Program-made: the position numbers and the translations under genes
From: Acidobacteriaceae bacterium KBS 83
Lineage (GTDB): Bacteria; Acidobacteriota; Terriglobia; Terriglobales; Acidobacteriaceae
NCBI GenBank assembly: GCA_000381585.1
Contig: KB906739.1
Coordinates: forward strand, 62,001-126,000
DNA length: 64,000 nt
Direction of reading: 5' to 3'
The notes under the pieces: model-generated
What the model was told of the DNA's origin: nothing
Database searches by the model: none
The model's input: only the letters and a program-made list of their open reading frames with translations
Shown here: in pieces, positions 35,101 through 43,602 of the stretch
How the letters are laid out: every line of letters begins with the position of its first letter
Numbering within the stretch: the stretch's first letter is position 1

Positions 35101-35776
35101 ATCTTCCTTCATCAATCCATCGCCGAAGTGTCTGGCCAAGCGCATCTGCGCCGCTCTTGCTGTTCCTTCCCATTCGCAGGAGGGGAGCCACGTAGCGCGG
35201 ATGAGTCAAAGCGTATGCGGCCACCTGTCTGGTGCGCAACTGCTTCTCCTGGTCGAGGAAGTAGTTGAAATCCGGCAGATCCTCAGAAGCAATATCGGTG
35301 ACAGCTTTCCAGCAATGGAAAGGAATAGCTCTGATCTCAGCCGCCCGTCCCACGGCTGCAGATTCCATGTCCACCAGCGAAACACCATAATTCTCTGCAA
35401 TGCGACGCTTTTCATCTCGACCGGCAACGTGATCTAGAGTCGCCAGCTTGATGGGGCTTGCGACTGCAGACGTTACATATCGATCGCCGGACACCACATC
35501 GATGACTTCACCCACTTGATAGGCCGTTCCAGGCTGCACCCCGCAGGATGCGCCGCCCGCCCAGCCGATCGATACCAGAGCGTCCAGGCGGCCATAGGTG
35601 TCGGCGATGGAAACTGCCTGTTCTGCGCGTGCTGCTCCGATGCCCTTCGCGACTGCGATAGCGGCCACGTTCCCCCGCTGTGTGAGAAACGCGCCGTCCG
35701 CCTGTTGTGCCCAGTCACTCACCAGCGGCTTCAACTCACCGGAGAGTGCCGCAATGATTCCAATCCTGTAGGTCAT
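35081..35776 (-). CDS. hpnG: Hopanoid-associated nucleosidase HpnG
   Basis: HpnG releases adenine from adenosylhopane to give (phospho)ribosylhopane, using the PNP/UDP phosphorylase fold of MTA/SAH nucleosidases. The 231-residue protein shows the expected purine-binding layout: IGIIAALSGELKPLV at the N-terminus, ALVSIGWAGG, VDMESAAVGRAAE and FHCWKAVTDIASED. Its ATG overlaps the stop of hpnA (ATGA), and the first dehydrogenase gene overlaps its 3' end. The placement with hpnH and hpnA makes HpnG much more likely than a housekeeping nucleosidase. Confidence 0.92.
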   Translation of the reverse strand: MTYRIGIIAALSGELKPLVSDWAQQADGAFLTQRGNVAAIAVAKGIGAARAEQAVSIADTYGRLDALVSIGWAGGASCGVQPGTAYQVGEVIDVVSGDRYVTSAVASPIKLATLDHVAGRDEKRRIAENYGVSLVDMESAAVGRAAEIRAIPFHCWKAVTDIASEDLPDFNYFLDQEKQLRTRQVAAYALTHPRYVAPLLRMGRNSKSGADALGQTLRRWIDEGRYADGNS

Positions 35777-36768
35777 GAGGCGGGCGCATATCCGTGTGCG
35801 CGAAACCAGTCGATGGCGGCCCGAAGAGCCGAGTAGACCGGCACGATCCGAAAGCCCAGCTCCCGCTCTGCTTTTGCCGAAGACGCAAACATTTTTTTCT
35901 TTCCCATTCGCGCAGCTTCCACCGTAGCGCGAGGCTCCTTGCGGCGGAGTCTACCGGTAAACATCTCGTCGAAGAAAGCAAATGCCATTGCCACTGCGTG
36001 CGGTACCTCTACCGTAGGAGAGGGAATGCCGGTGATGGCGGACATTTTGTCCAAAATCTGCTTCAACGAAAAATTCTCGCCACCCAGAATATAGCGCTCG
36101 CCCGGCCGGGCGCGATTGAGCGCCTCGACATGCATTCGCGCGACCTCGCCAACATCCACCAGGTTCAGCCCTGTGTCCACATATGCAGGAAACTTGCGGT
36201 TCAGAAAATCGACGACGATCTGCCCGGTTGGCGTTGGCTTGATGTCGTTCGGACCAATCGGCGTAGTTGGGTTGAGAACGATCACGTGTTGACCATTCCG
36301 CGCGGCAGAAATCGCCTCCTGCTCGGCAAGATACTTGGAACGCTTGTAATGTCCGATCATATCGTCGAGAGAGACCGGCGTGTTCTCATCCACGATCGTG
36401 CCATCCTCGCGAAATCCCATCGTTGCGACACTTGACGTGTAGACAACCTTGGCGACTCCAAGATCCCGGGCCATTGCCAGCAGGTTGCGTGTGCCATCTA
36501 CATTCGCCGCGTACATGGCCTTGGGCTCGCGCACCCACAGTCGATAATCCGCAGCCACGTGAGCGAGCACTTCGCAGTCACCGAGCGCAGCACGAAAGCT
36601 GTCTGGATTGAGAAGATCGCCAATCACAGTCTCGGCAGGGACACCCGCGAGGTTATCGAGTCTGCTTGTGGGCCTTACCAGCAGACGAAGCCGTGCACCC
36701 TGTGAGGCAAAGGCCCGCGCAATGTGGCTGCCTACAAAGCCAGTTGCTCCTGTCAGGAAGACGTCCAT
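35773..36768 (-). CDS. hpnA: Hopanoid-associated sugar epimerase HpnA
   Basis: This 331-residue NAD(P)-dependent short-chain epimerase/reductase has the N-terminal Rossmann motif MDVFLTGATGFVGSHIA. A YKRSKYLAE catalytic stretch (YxxxK) and VNLV-like substrate strands follow, as in HpnA proteins. It is thought to act on a sugar or side chain during hopanoid glycosylation, but the exact reaction is unproven in the family. It lies 56 bp after the unknown 148-residue protein gene and overlaps hpnG by 4 bp. The 3' end carries a Lys/Arg-rich loop (TGRLRRKEPRATVEAARMGKK). Confidence 0.92.
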   Translation of the reverse strand: MDVFLTGATGFVGSHIARAFASQGARLRLLVRPTSRLDNLAGVPAETVIGDLLNPDSFRAALGDCEVLAHVAADYRLWVREPKAMYAANVDGTRNLLAMARDLGVAKVVYTSSVATMGFREDGTIVDENTPVSLDDMIGHYKRSKYLAEQEAISAARNGQHVIVLNPTTPIGPNDIKPTPTGQIVVDFLNRKFPAYVDTGLNLVDVGEVARMHVEALNRARPGERYILGGENFSLKQILDKMSAITGIPSPTVEVPHAVAMAFAFFDEMFTGRLRRKEPRATVEAARMGKKKMFASSAKAERELGFRIVPVYSALRAAIDWFRAHGYAPAS

Positions 36769-36824
36769 GCGTGATCAAGCGACCGACACTGGCCAACTCT
36801 CAAACTCGAGATGCCGGCCACTGG

Positions 36825-37271
36825 TCAGTCAAGCTTTTCCGCCTCGATCCCAATTCCCTTTTCTCCAGCGGCCTTTTTCTCCCAATACTTCTTTACCCAG
36901 GCCTCGAAGCTTTTGCCAGCCGCCGTGTCGCGTCCGCTGAAGGCCAGGCCTGCGATCTCGCTGTAAGGAATTGAAATCTTCTGTGACGTGCCGGGCAGCA
37001 ACACGCGCACTTGCGAGGTTGCGAGCGTTGCGCCGGTACGACGGTCGAAAATGTAGCCCTCGATCTTTGTTCCGTCCTTCTTGGTGAGCGTGATATCACC
37101 GCGGTAATCGAAGGCCTTTTCGAGCGCCTCACGGATCTCTTCATCCGAGGCGAGTGACGGCACCCACCCCTGCAGATCTTCACGCTCGCGTCCGGCGGCA
37201 ACTTCGATCTCATCCGGGGAGGCATGCTGCAACTGTTCGATCTTTGCGTGCTCCTGAGCTTCGGTCGACAT
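36825..37271 (-). CDS. Unknown small cytoplasmic protein in the hopanoid operon
   Basis: I do not recognise this 148-residue protein. The N-terminal third is acidic and helical (HASPDEIEVAAGREREDLQ). The central part looks like a small beta-barrel, with DITLTKKDGTKIEGYIFDR, TLATSQVRVLLPG and SQKISIPYSEIAGLAF recalling Sm-like or SH3-like folds. The C-terminal part is Lys-rich and helical. No signal peptide or membrane helix is seen. It lies 117 bp after hpnH, behind a strong hairpin, and 56 bp before hpnA, so it is part of the hopanoid run. A role in pathway regulation or as a scaffold is conceivable but unsupported. Confidence 0.85.
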   Translation of the reverse strand: MSTEAQEHAKIEQLQHASPDEIEVAAGREREDLQGWVPSLASDEEIREALEKAFDYRGDITLTKKDGTKIEGYIFDRRTGATLATSQVRVLLPGTSQKISIPYSEIAGLAFSGRDTAAGKSFEAWVKKYWEKKAAGEKGIGIEAEKLD

Positions 37272-37318
37272 GGGCTTGGCATTTCTCCTGTAGGTACAGG
37301 ACTCAAAACTGATTTCTA

Positions 37319-37346
37319 CGCAGCTTTTCCGTCAAGAAAAGCTGCG
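37319..37346 (-). terminator. Strong hairpin between hpnH and the unknown gene
   Basis: Perfect 11-bp stem CGCAGCTTTTC/GAAAAGCTGCG with a 6-base loop, 43 bp after the hpnH stop on the minus strand. There is no full T tract (tagaaatcagtttt follows on the minus strand), so it may attenuate transcription or protect the 3' end of the upstream mRNA rather than fully terminate. Confidence 0.55.
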
Positions 37347-37388
37347 CATCGCAAGACTCCCGCGATACAGGGCAGCAGGAGAAGTGCC

Positions 37389-38525
37389 TTAGTCTCCCGA
37401 GACTTCCTGCAACTCAGACGTCGAATGCGTGGAAGCAACTGTGCCAATCTGCACCAATGGCCCCTGGTGCGAAGGCTTCCATTCGTTCAGCAATCTCTGC
37501 GCGCCCGGATCGGGGTAACGGTTGAAGAGCGCCTTTGCCGTCTCGAACAGGCCCTTAAGTGAACCGAACGTGTAGTTGACGCCGGACGCTTCGTAGCCCG
37601 AGTGCACCATGCAGTTCGCGCATCGCGGATTGCCGCTCTCGGTCCCATAATTCGACCACTCGACCGATTCCATCAGCTCGGCGAACGTATCTGCATAACC
37701 GTCCTGCAGCAGATAACAGGGCTTCTGCCAGCCGAAGATGGAGAACGTCGGCATGCCCCATGGGGTGCAGCGAAGATCCTTTTTCCCCATCAGGAATTCC
37801 ATAAAGATAGGTGACGCGTTGAAGCGCCAGCTCTTCTTGCGGTTCGACAGAATCGAGCGAAACAGCTTCTTCGAACGCGCTCTCCCCAGGAAATGCTTCT
37901 GATCCGGCGCCTTCTCGTAGGTATAGCCAGGTGACACCATCATGCTTTCGACACCCGCCGCCATCAGTTCGTCGAAATGGACGCGCACACCGTTCGGATC
38001 GGCACCATCGAACAGCGTCGTATTTGTCGTCACACGGAAGCCCGCATCGACAGCGGCCCGGACCCCTTCCATCGCGATGTCATGGCCGCCTTCGCGACAA
38101 ACGGAAAAGTCGTGGTGCTCCTTCTGTCCGTCTACGTGGACGGAGAACGAGAGATACTTGCTCGGCGTGAACAGGTGCAGCTTCTCCTTCAGAAGCAGCG
38201 CATTGGTGCACATGTAGACATACTTCTTGCGCGCTACTAGACCGGAAACGATTTCAGGCATCCGGGGATGCAGCAGCGGTTCGCCACCCGGGATCGCCAC
38301 CATCGGCGCTCCGCACTCCTCCACCGCGCGAAAGCACTCTTCAGGCGAGAGTTCGGCCTTCAGGATATGGGCAGGATATTGGATCTTGCCGCAGCCGGCG
38401 CAGGCCAGGTTGCACCGGAATAGCGGCTCCAGCATCAACACCAGCGGGAAGCGCTTCCGCCCCTTGAGCCTCTGCTTCAGCACATAGGTGGCAACTGTCC
38501 ACGCCTGTGAAATAGGCACTGCCAT
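37389..38525 (-). CDS. hpnH: Radical SAM adenosylhopane synthase HpnH
   Basis: HpnH attaches the 5'-deoxyadenosyl group to diploptene to make adenosylhopane, the first step in building the extended C35 side chain. The 378-residue protein has the cluster motif C38-x3-C42-x2-C45 in FRCNLACAGCGK. The family signatures VAIPGGEPLLHPRM and FSVHVDGQKEHHD are present, with a C-terminal cysteine-containing tail (CYLLQDGYADTF, CANCMVHSGYE). It follows the shc gene by 71 bp and precedes a hairpin and the unknown gene. Confidence 0.96.
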   Translation of the reverse strand: MAVPISQAWTVATYVLKQRLKGRKRFPLVLMLEPLFRCNLACAGCGKIQYPAHILKAELSPEECFRAVEECGAPMVAIPGGEPLLHPRMPEIVSGLVARKKYVYMCTNALLLKEKLHLFTPSKYLSFSVHVDGQKEHHDFSVCREGGHDIAMEGVRAAVDAGFRVTTNTTLFDGADPNGVRVHFDELMAAGVESMMVSPGYTYEKAPDQKHFLGRARSKKLFRSILSNRKKSWRFNASPIFMEFLMGKKDLRCTPWGMPTFSIFGWQKPCYLLQDGYADTFAELMESVEWSNYGTESGNPRCANCMVHSGYEASGVNYTFGSLKGLFETAKALFNRYPDPGAQRLLNEWKPSHQGPLVQIGTVASTHSTSELQEVSGD

Positions 38526-38596
38526 AGTTACGTTTCTCCTAAATTAGCCCTCGACTCCGATTGACCGGGTCGATGCTCGTTACTTCCACGCGATAT

Positions 38597-40648
38597 TTAG
38601 TCCGGCGCACTCATGGCCCGCCGATAATTCGTCAGAGCCAGTAATGGAAAGACGTCGCGATAGGTGTGATATGCGAGATAGAACACGCGTGGGAAGCCCG
38701 TACCCGTGATGATCGCCTCGCGGGACTTGCCTTCACCCATGCTCTCGTCCCATGACCCATCGGCACGCTGCCGTTCGAGCAGCCAGCGCACGCCCTTGGC
38801 CACAGAATCGCTGCGCGTGTCTCCCGCCGAAAGCAGCCCCAGGATCGCCCAAGCGGTCTGCGATGGCGTGCTTACGCCCACCCCGCGGGTCGTTGGATCA
38901 TCGTAGCTGTGGCAGCTCTCACCCCAGCCGCCGTCGGAGTTCTGCACCGAGCGGATCCACTCCGCCGCCTGCTGGATCTCCGGCTCATGGTTCCACATCC
39001 CGATTGCTTCGAGACCACGCAGGACCAGGAAAGTGCCGTAAAGATAGTTCACGCCCCAGCGCCCAAACCAGCTCCCGTCGGGCTCCTGCTCCTTCAGGAT
39101 GAACTGGATCGCGCGTTCGATCCTCTTGTCCCTACGCGTGTAGCCATAGGTCGCCAGCATCTCCAGGATGCGTCCTGTAATGTCGACCGTTGGCGGGTCC
39201 AGCATCGCGTTGTGATCGGCAAACGGAATGTGCTGGAAGATCATCTTCGTATTGTTCTTATCGAAGCTCGCCCAGCCACCGTTCTTGCATTGCATCGCGA
39301 AGATCCACTCGATGGCGCGCCTGGACACGTCGTACTGATAGCGCTCGCGCGGATTGTCAACCTTGTTCAACGCCAATAGCACCTGCGCCGAATCATCCGT
39401 GTCCGGGTAAAACTCATTGTTGTACTCGAAATACCAGCCGCCGGGCTGCGCGTTACGCACCTTCACCGACCAGTCGCCCTTGTGACGGACCTCTTTAGAG
39501 AGCATCCAGTCCGCTGCCTTCAACAACCGCGGATCGGTGCGCGAAACGCCGGCCTCACCCAATGCATAGACCATCTGGGCGGTATCCCACACCGGCGAAA
39601 CACAAGGCTGCATCCGGAATGTCGGCTCCTCATAATCCGGCGTGCCCTCGGGCTCGTCGATGCCCAGCTTCTCGAACTCATCCATCGCACGAATGAAGTG
39701 CGGATCATCTTCGGAGTAGCCAAGCACACGCAACGCAATGATGGCGTTCATCATCGCGGGATAAATCGCGCCCAAGCCATCCGACATCTCGAATCGCTCG
39801 AGCATCCATCTCTCCGCCTTGCGCAACGCAATCGCGCGCAGCGGACGGATATGGACGCGCTCCGCCCAGTGCACCATGCGGTCGAGCAGCAGAAAGAAAT
39901 TCCGCCAGCTGACGATCTTGTCGCGGTTCCAGCGCAGCTTCAGGCTGGCTTTGTTACGTCCCCCCACGAAGAGCTCATCAATTGCCTTCTCCGCCGGAAT
40001 CTTTTTGAACGGCTTCTTTGCATATGCGATCGAGAGCGGCACCAGGATGGCGCGGGACCACGAGGAGATCTCGTAGATATTGAAGTAGAACCATTTCGGC
40101 GCCAGCACGATCTCCGGCGGAATCGCCGGCACGGCATCGTAGTCATACTGGCCCAGCGCGCAAAGATAGATCTTCGTAAACGTGTTGCACTTCACCACGC
40201 CGCCGTGGGCACGGATCCAGGCTCGCGCCTTCACCATCAGCGGCTGTTCCGCCGACATGCCCATCAGCTTGCAGGCGAAATAACACTTCACCGCCAGGCT
40301 GATGTTGCCCGGTCCGCCGGGATAGATACTCCAGCTGCCATCCTCATTCTGGTATCGAAGCATTTCCGTGAGGGCGCGCTGCATCCGCCCACGGATCTTT
40401 GGATCATTCGTTTCCAGGAGCACATGAAGGAAGATGTAGTCGGCCTCCAGCATGCCGTCGGCCTCAAGCTCGCCGACCCAGTGGCCGTCTTCCTGCTGCA
40501 TTCGGAAGATGTGCTGCTTTGACGCTTCGACTGCTTCGTCGACCTGGTCCAGACCGGCGTCGATGCGCCCAAACTTTGGTTGTGTCGTCGAAGGCTGCAT
40601 CTCCTGCACAGAAGCCCTGACCGGGTTCTCATCCACAGTTCGATTCAT
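38597..40648 (-). CDS. shc: Squalene-hopene cyclase
   Basis: SHC cyclises squalene to hopene and diplopterol in the cytoplasmic membrane. The 683-residue length is normal. The catalytic acid motif is DTDD at 416-419 (YPDTDDSAQV). Several QW repeats can be seen: QQEDGHWVGEL, QNEDGSWSIYPGG, QCKNGGWASF, QEPDGSWFGRWG, QNSDGGWGES and QRADGSWDE. The gene is 21 bp after ispH and 71 bp before hpnH. Alternative cyclases such as oxidosqualene cyclase are unlikely, given the DxDD motif and hpn neighbours. Confidence 0.97.
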   Translation of the reverse strand: MNRTVDENPVRASVQEMQPSTTQPKFGRIDAGLDQVDEAVEASKQHIFRMQQEDGHWVGELEADGMLEADYIFLHVLLETNDPKIRGRMQRALTEMLRYQNEDGSWSIYPGGPGNISLAVKCYFACKLMGMSAEQPLMVKARAWIRAHGGVVKCNTFTKIYLCALGQYDYDAVPAIPPEIVLAPKWFYFNIYEISSWSRAILVPLSIAYAKKPFKKIPAEKAIDELFVGGRNKASLKLRWNRDKIVSWRNFFLLLDRMVHWAERVHIRPLRAIALRKAERWMLERFEMSDGLGAIYPAMMNAIIALRVLGYSEDDPHFIRAMDEFEKLGIDEPEGTPDYEEPTFRMQPCVSPVWDTAQMVYALGEAGVSRTDPRLLKAADWMLSKEVRHKGDWSVKVRNAQPGGWYFEYNNEFYPDTDDSAQVLLALNKVDNPRERYQYDVSRRAIEWIFAMQCKNGGWASFDKNNTKMIFQHIPFADHNAMLDPPTVDITGRILEMLATYGYTRRDKRIERAIQFILKEQEPDGSWFGRWGVNYLYGTFLVLRGLEAIGMWNHEPEIQQAAEWIRSVQNSDGGWGESCHSYDDPTTRGVGVSTPSQTAWAILGLLSAGDTRSDSVAKGVRWLLERQRADGSWDESMGEGKSREAIITGTGFPRVFYLAYHTYRDVFPLLALTNYRRAMSAPD

Positions 40649-40669
40649 GCCATCTCTCTTCGAAAAAAA

Positions 40670-41686
40670 CTAACGGGCGGCAACTGCAGCCGGTCCTATC
40701 GCTTGCACGATCTCCGCCGGCAGGCCAAACCGGACATTCTCTGGCATCACTTCCACTTCATCGACCGTTCCAAAGCCCTTGCCGCGGAGATACGCCACAA
40801 CTTCGGAAACCAGAATCTCCGGTGCCGATGCACCAGCCGTGACCGCAACCGTAGAAACACCTTCGAGCCATGACGGCTGGATAGCGTTTGAGTTGTCTAT
40901 CAGATGCGCCACCGTGTTCAAGTTGCGCGAAACTTCTACCAGCCGGTTCGAGTTCGAACTGTTAGTCGATCCGACGACCAGAACCAGATCTGCTGTATGG
41001 GCCACATTCTTCACCGCCACCTGACGATTCTCTGTCGCATAGCAGATGTCCTGCGAGTGCGGTCCCACGATCTTTGGAAACTTCTCTTTCAGTGCTTGGA
41101 TGATGTCCCGGGCCTCATCGAGGCTTAAGGTGGTCTGCGTCAGGTACGCAACTCGATTCGGGTCGGGCACCTGCAGAGAAGCTACCTCCTCCGCGGAAGA
41201 AACCACCTGGGTGACATCCGGAGCCTCGCCGAGTGTGCCCTCGATTTCGTCGTGATCACGGTGACCGATCAGCACCAGCGAGTAGCCTTGCCGGGCAAAC
41301 TTTACTGCTTCGACATGGACCTTTGTGACCAGCGGGCACGTCGCGTCAATCACTTTCAGGCCGCGCTCTTTCGAGCGCTGTCGCACCGCTGGCGACACCC
41401 CGTGAGCCGAGTAAATGACGCGCATTCCCTCGGGCACATCGTCGATGTCGTCGACGAAAATCGCGCCCTTCTCGGCTAACTCATTCACGACAAAGCTGTT
41501 GTGAACAATCTCCTTGCGGACGTAGATGGGCGCCCCAAATGTTTCAAGCGCGATTCTGACGATGTCTACTGCGCGCACGACACCGGCGCAGAAGCCACGC
41601 GGCTTCAAGAGCATGACGCGTTTCTGAGGATTCAATTCAGCCGATTCGGGCTCAATGGCAAAGGGCTCGACAGGGAAGGAAGTCAC
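40670..41686 (-). CDS. ispH: 4-hydroxy-3-methylbut-2-enyl diphosphate reductase
   Basis: IspH reduces HMBPP to IPP and DMAPP with a [4Fe-4S] cluster, the last step of the MEP pathway. Cluster cysteines are C33 (GFCAGVV), C117 (DATCPLV) and C215 (DICYATENRQ). The 338-residue product carries about 24 extra residues before the conserved core (RVMLLKPRGFCAGVV); an ATG at 41614 would give the core alone, while the GTG at 41686 lies practically on the predicted transcription start. It is the first gene of the hopanoid operon, placing isoprenoid supply under the same promoter as shc. Confidence 0.95.
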   Translation of the reverse strand: MTSFPVEPFAIEPESAELNPQKRVMLLKPRGFCAGVVRAVDIVRIALETFGAPIYVRKEIVHNSFVVNELAEKGAIFVDDIDDVPEGMRVIYSAHGVSPAVRQRSKERGLKVIDATCPLVTKVHVEAVKFARQGYSLVLIGHRDHDEIEGTLGEAPDVTQVVSSAEEVASLQVPDPNRVAYLTQTTLSLDEARDIIQALKEKFPKIVGPHSQDICYATENRQVAVKNVAHTADLVLVVGSTNSSNSNRLVEVSRNLNTVAHLIDNSNAIQPSWLEGVSTVAVTAGASAPEILVSEVVAYLRGKGFGTVDEVEVMPENVRFGLPAEIVQAIGPAAVAAR

Positions 41687-41693
41687 AATCCCT

Positions 41694-41722
41694 AGTATAC
41701 CGGCGCGGAGAGCGGTTGTCAG
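41694..41722 (-). promoter_or_regulatory. Sigma-70-type promoter of the ispH-shc-hpn operon
   Basis: Read on the minus strand: -35 CTGACA (41717-41722), 17-bp spacer, -10 TATACT (41694-41699). Both boxes match the consensus at five of six positions. The expected start falls at about 41687, one base from the annotated ispH GTG. Confidence 0.75.
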
Positions 41723-41755
41723 GCAAAGACTGCACCATTTACTGTGCTGATTCTG

Positions 41756-43453
41756 TCACCTACCCGACGCCTCCGCCAACATTTGTTCGGCATGACGAAC
41801 AGATGTTTCTGACCTCTTCGCACCGCTCAACATACGGGCCACCTCTTCCACCCGCTCCGCGGGCTTCAGGCTGCGTACCGCGGTATGAATACGGCCCTTC
41901 GCTTCCCTCTTCTCGACCACAAAATGCTGGGTTGCAAAAGCCGCGATTTGCGGAAGATGCGTGACGCACAGAACCTGTTGCGACCGGCTCAACGCCTTGA
42001 GTTTCTGCCCGACCGCCTCCGCTGCCCGGCCGCCAATCCCGATATCGATCTCGTCGAAGACCAGTGTGCGCGGCAGCAGCACCTTCCGCTTCCCTTGGTC
42101 TGCTCGGGCTGCGCCTTCTTCCACACTCACCTTCAACGCCAGCAGAACGCGGCTCATCTCTCCGCCCGATGCAATCTGGTCGAGAGGTTTCATCGGTTCT
42201 CCTGGGTTCGTCGCAATGCGGCATGCGATCAAATCCCAACCGTGTGACGCCCAATGCTGTTCTTCTTTTTGCGCGGACACCTCGACATCAAAGCGCGCCT
42301 TCATTGCCAGGTCGTTGATCTGATGTTCCGCCATTCCGGCCAGCTTTTTCGCGGCAGCCGCGCGAGCCGTCGTCACTATCTCTGCTTCACGGCGATACTC
42401 TGCCGCGGTCTGCTCAAACTGCTTTCGAAGATCGGCCAGCACGGCATCCCGGTTCTCAAGCTCGTTCAGTTTCGCCGTCACGTCCCGGCCATACGCAATC
42501 ACTTCACTAACGCTGGCACCGTACTTGCGCTTCAGCCGGTCGAGCAGTGCGAGCCTGTCCTCCAGCTCCGCAAGCCGCTCGGGCGAGCTTTGGATTCCTT
42601 CGCCGAAATTGCGTACCGTCTCGGCTACATCTTCGACCGTCGCACGCGCTGACGCCAACTGGTGCGCCGCGTCGCCAAATCGAGGCTCGTAGCGCGCCAG
42701 TTCCTCCAGATGGCGTTCGGCCGCCCGCAAAGACGCCTCAGCCGCATTGCTTCCCTCATAGAGCTGCTCGTAGGCGCTCATCGCCGCCGCGTATAGCTTT
42801 TCCGCGTTGTTCAGTACGCCCTTCTCCGTCTCGAGTTGGCCATCCTCCCCCTCGCGCAAAGCCGCAGACTCAATCTCCCGGGATTGAAAGCGCCAAAGAT
42901 CAGCCATGCGCAGTCGGTCCTGCTCATCGCTTTCGAGGGATTCGAGCCGGCCAGCGCACTCCCGCCACGCCGCGTACGCCGCGCCAACCTTCTCCGTAGA
43001 GATGCCCGCGAACCGGTCGAGCAACAAGCGCTGCTGGGTAGCATCGAATCCGGCCAGGGTTTCCGATTGCGCGTGAATCAGCGCCAGCTCCGGGGCGAGC
43101 AGCTTCAGTACCGCAGCCGTGGCCGGCTGATTGTTTACAAAGACACGGCCCTTGCCCGACGCAGCAATCTCCCGCCGCAACAGAATTTCACCCTCGCTTG
43201 CATCGATCCCATGCGCCTCCAGAATGCGCTCGGCCTCTTTGGTGGCCTCGAAGACGCAGGAGACGACCGCCTTCTCGGCCCCGTGACGCACGACCTCACT
43301 CGATGCCTTACCTCCGAGGAGCAGGGCCAGAGCGTCCACCAGGATGGATTTGCCCGCGCCAGTCTCGCCGGTCAGTAAATTCAGCCCGGGCCCCAGCGCG
43401 GCCGCGGCGTCATCGATAACCGCGTAATTTTCCGCTCGCAACTCCAGCAACAT
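41756..43453 (-). CDS. recN: DNA repair protein RecN (SMC-like ATPase)
   Basis: RecN is an SMC-like ATPase that acts early in double-strand break repair. The 565-residue protein begins MLLELRAENYAVID, with the Walker A LLTGETGAGKSILVDAL. Long coiled arms span about residues 170-370, and the C-terminal ABC signature and Walker B are SGGEMSRVLLALK and LVFDEIDIGIGGRAAEAVG. The ATG at 43453 has GGAAG in front and fits the family start; the frame extends 22 codons further. It diverges from tolQ. Confidence 0.95.
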   Translation of the reverse strand: MLLELRAENYAVIDDAAAALGPGLNLLTGETGAGKSILVDALALLLGGKASSEVVRHGAEKAVVSCVFEATKEAERILEAHGIDASEGEILLRREIAASGKGRVFVNNQPATAAVLKLLAPELALIHAQSETLAGFDATQQRLLLDRFAGISTEKVGAAYAAWRECAGRLESLESDEQDRLRMADLWRFQSREIESAALREGEDGQLETEKGVLNNAEKLYAAAMSAYEQLYEGSNAAEASLRAAERHLEELARYEPRFGDAAHQLASARATVEDVAETVRNFGEGIQSSPERLAELEDRLALLDRLKRKYGASVSEVIAYGRDVTAKLNELENRDAVLADLRKQFEQTAAEYRREAEIVTTARAAAAKKLAGMAEHQINDLAMKARFDVEVSAQKEEQHWASHGWDLIACRIATNPGEPMKPLDQIASGGEMSRVLLALKVSVEEGAARADQGKRKVLLPRTLVFDEIDIGIGGRAAEAVGQKLKALSRSQQVLCVTHLPQIAAFATQHFVVEKREAKGRIHTAVRSLKPAERVEEVARMLSGAKRSETSVRHAEQMLAEASGR

Positions 43454-43602
43454 AAGCTCTTCCGTGGCCGAGCATAGCAGAGGCAAAGGGGCATAGTGGC
43501 TCCGCCTTGTTTCCCTCAATCACCCATATGGAGTAGCCCTTTCGTCACTTGCGATATCTATCCGCCACGGTTCCTTCCTGCTACCCTTTCAAAGAGCCAC
43601 AG

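Noticed and set aside
37389-38525. Assigning the hpnH gene as a general radical SAM protein such as a molybdopterin or heme enzyme
   Set aside because: The CNLACAGC motif, full length and neighbours shc and hpnA identify HpnH.
39482-40522. 346-codon plus-strand frame over shc
   Set aside because: Antisense shadow; shc is supported by QW repeats and DTDD.
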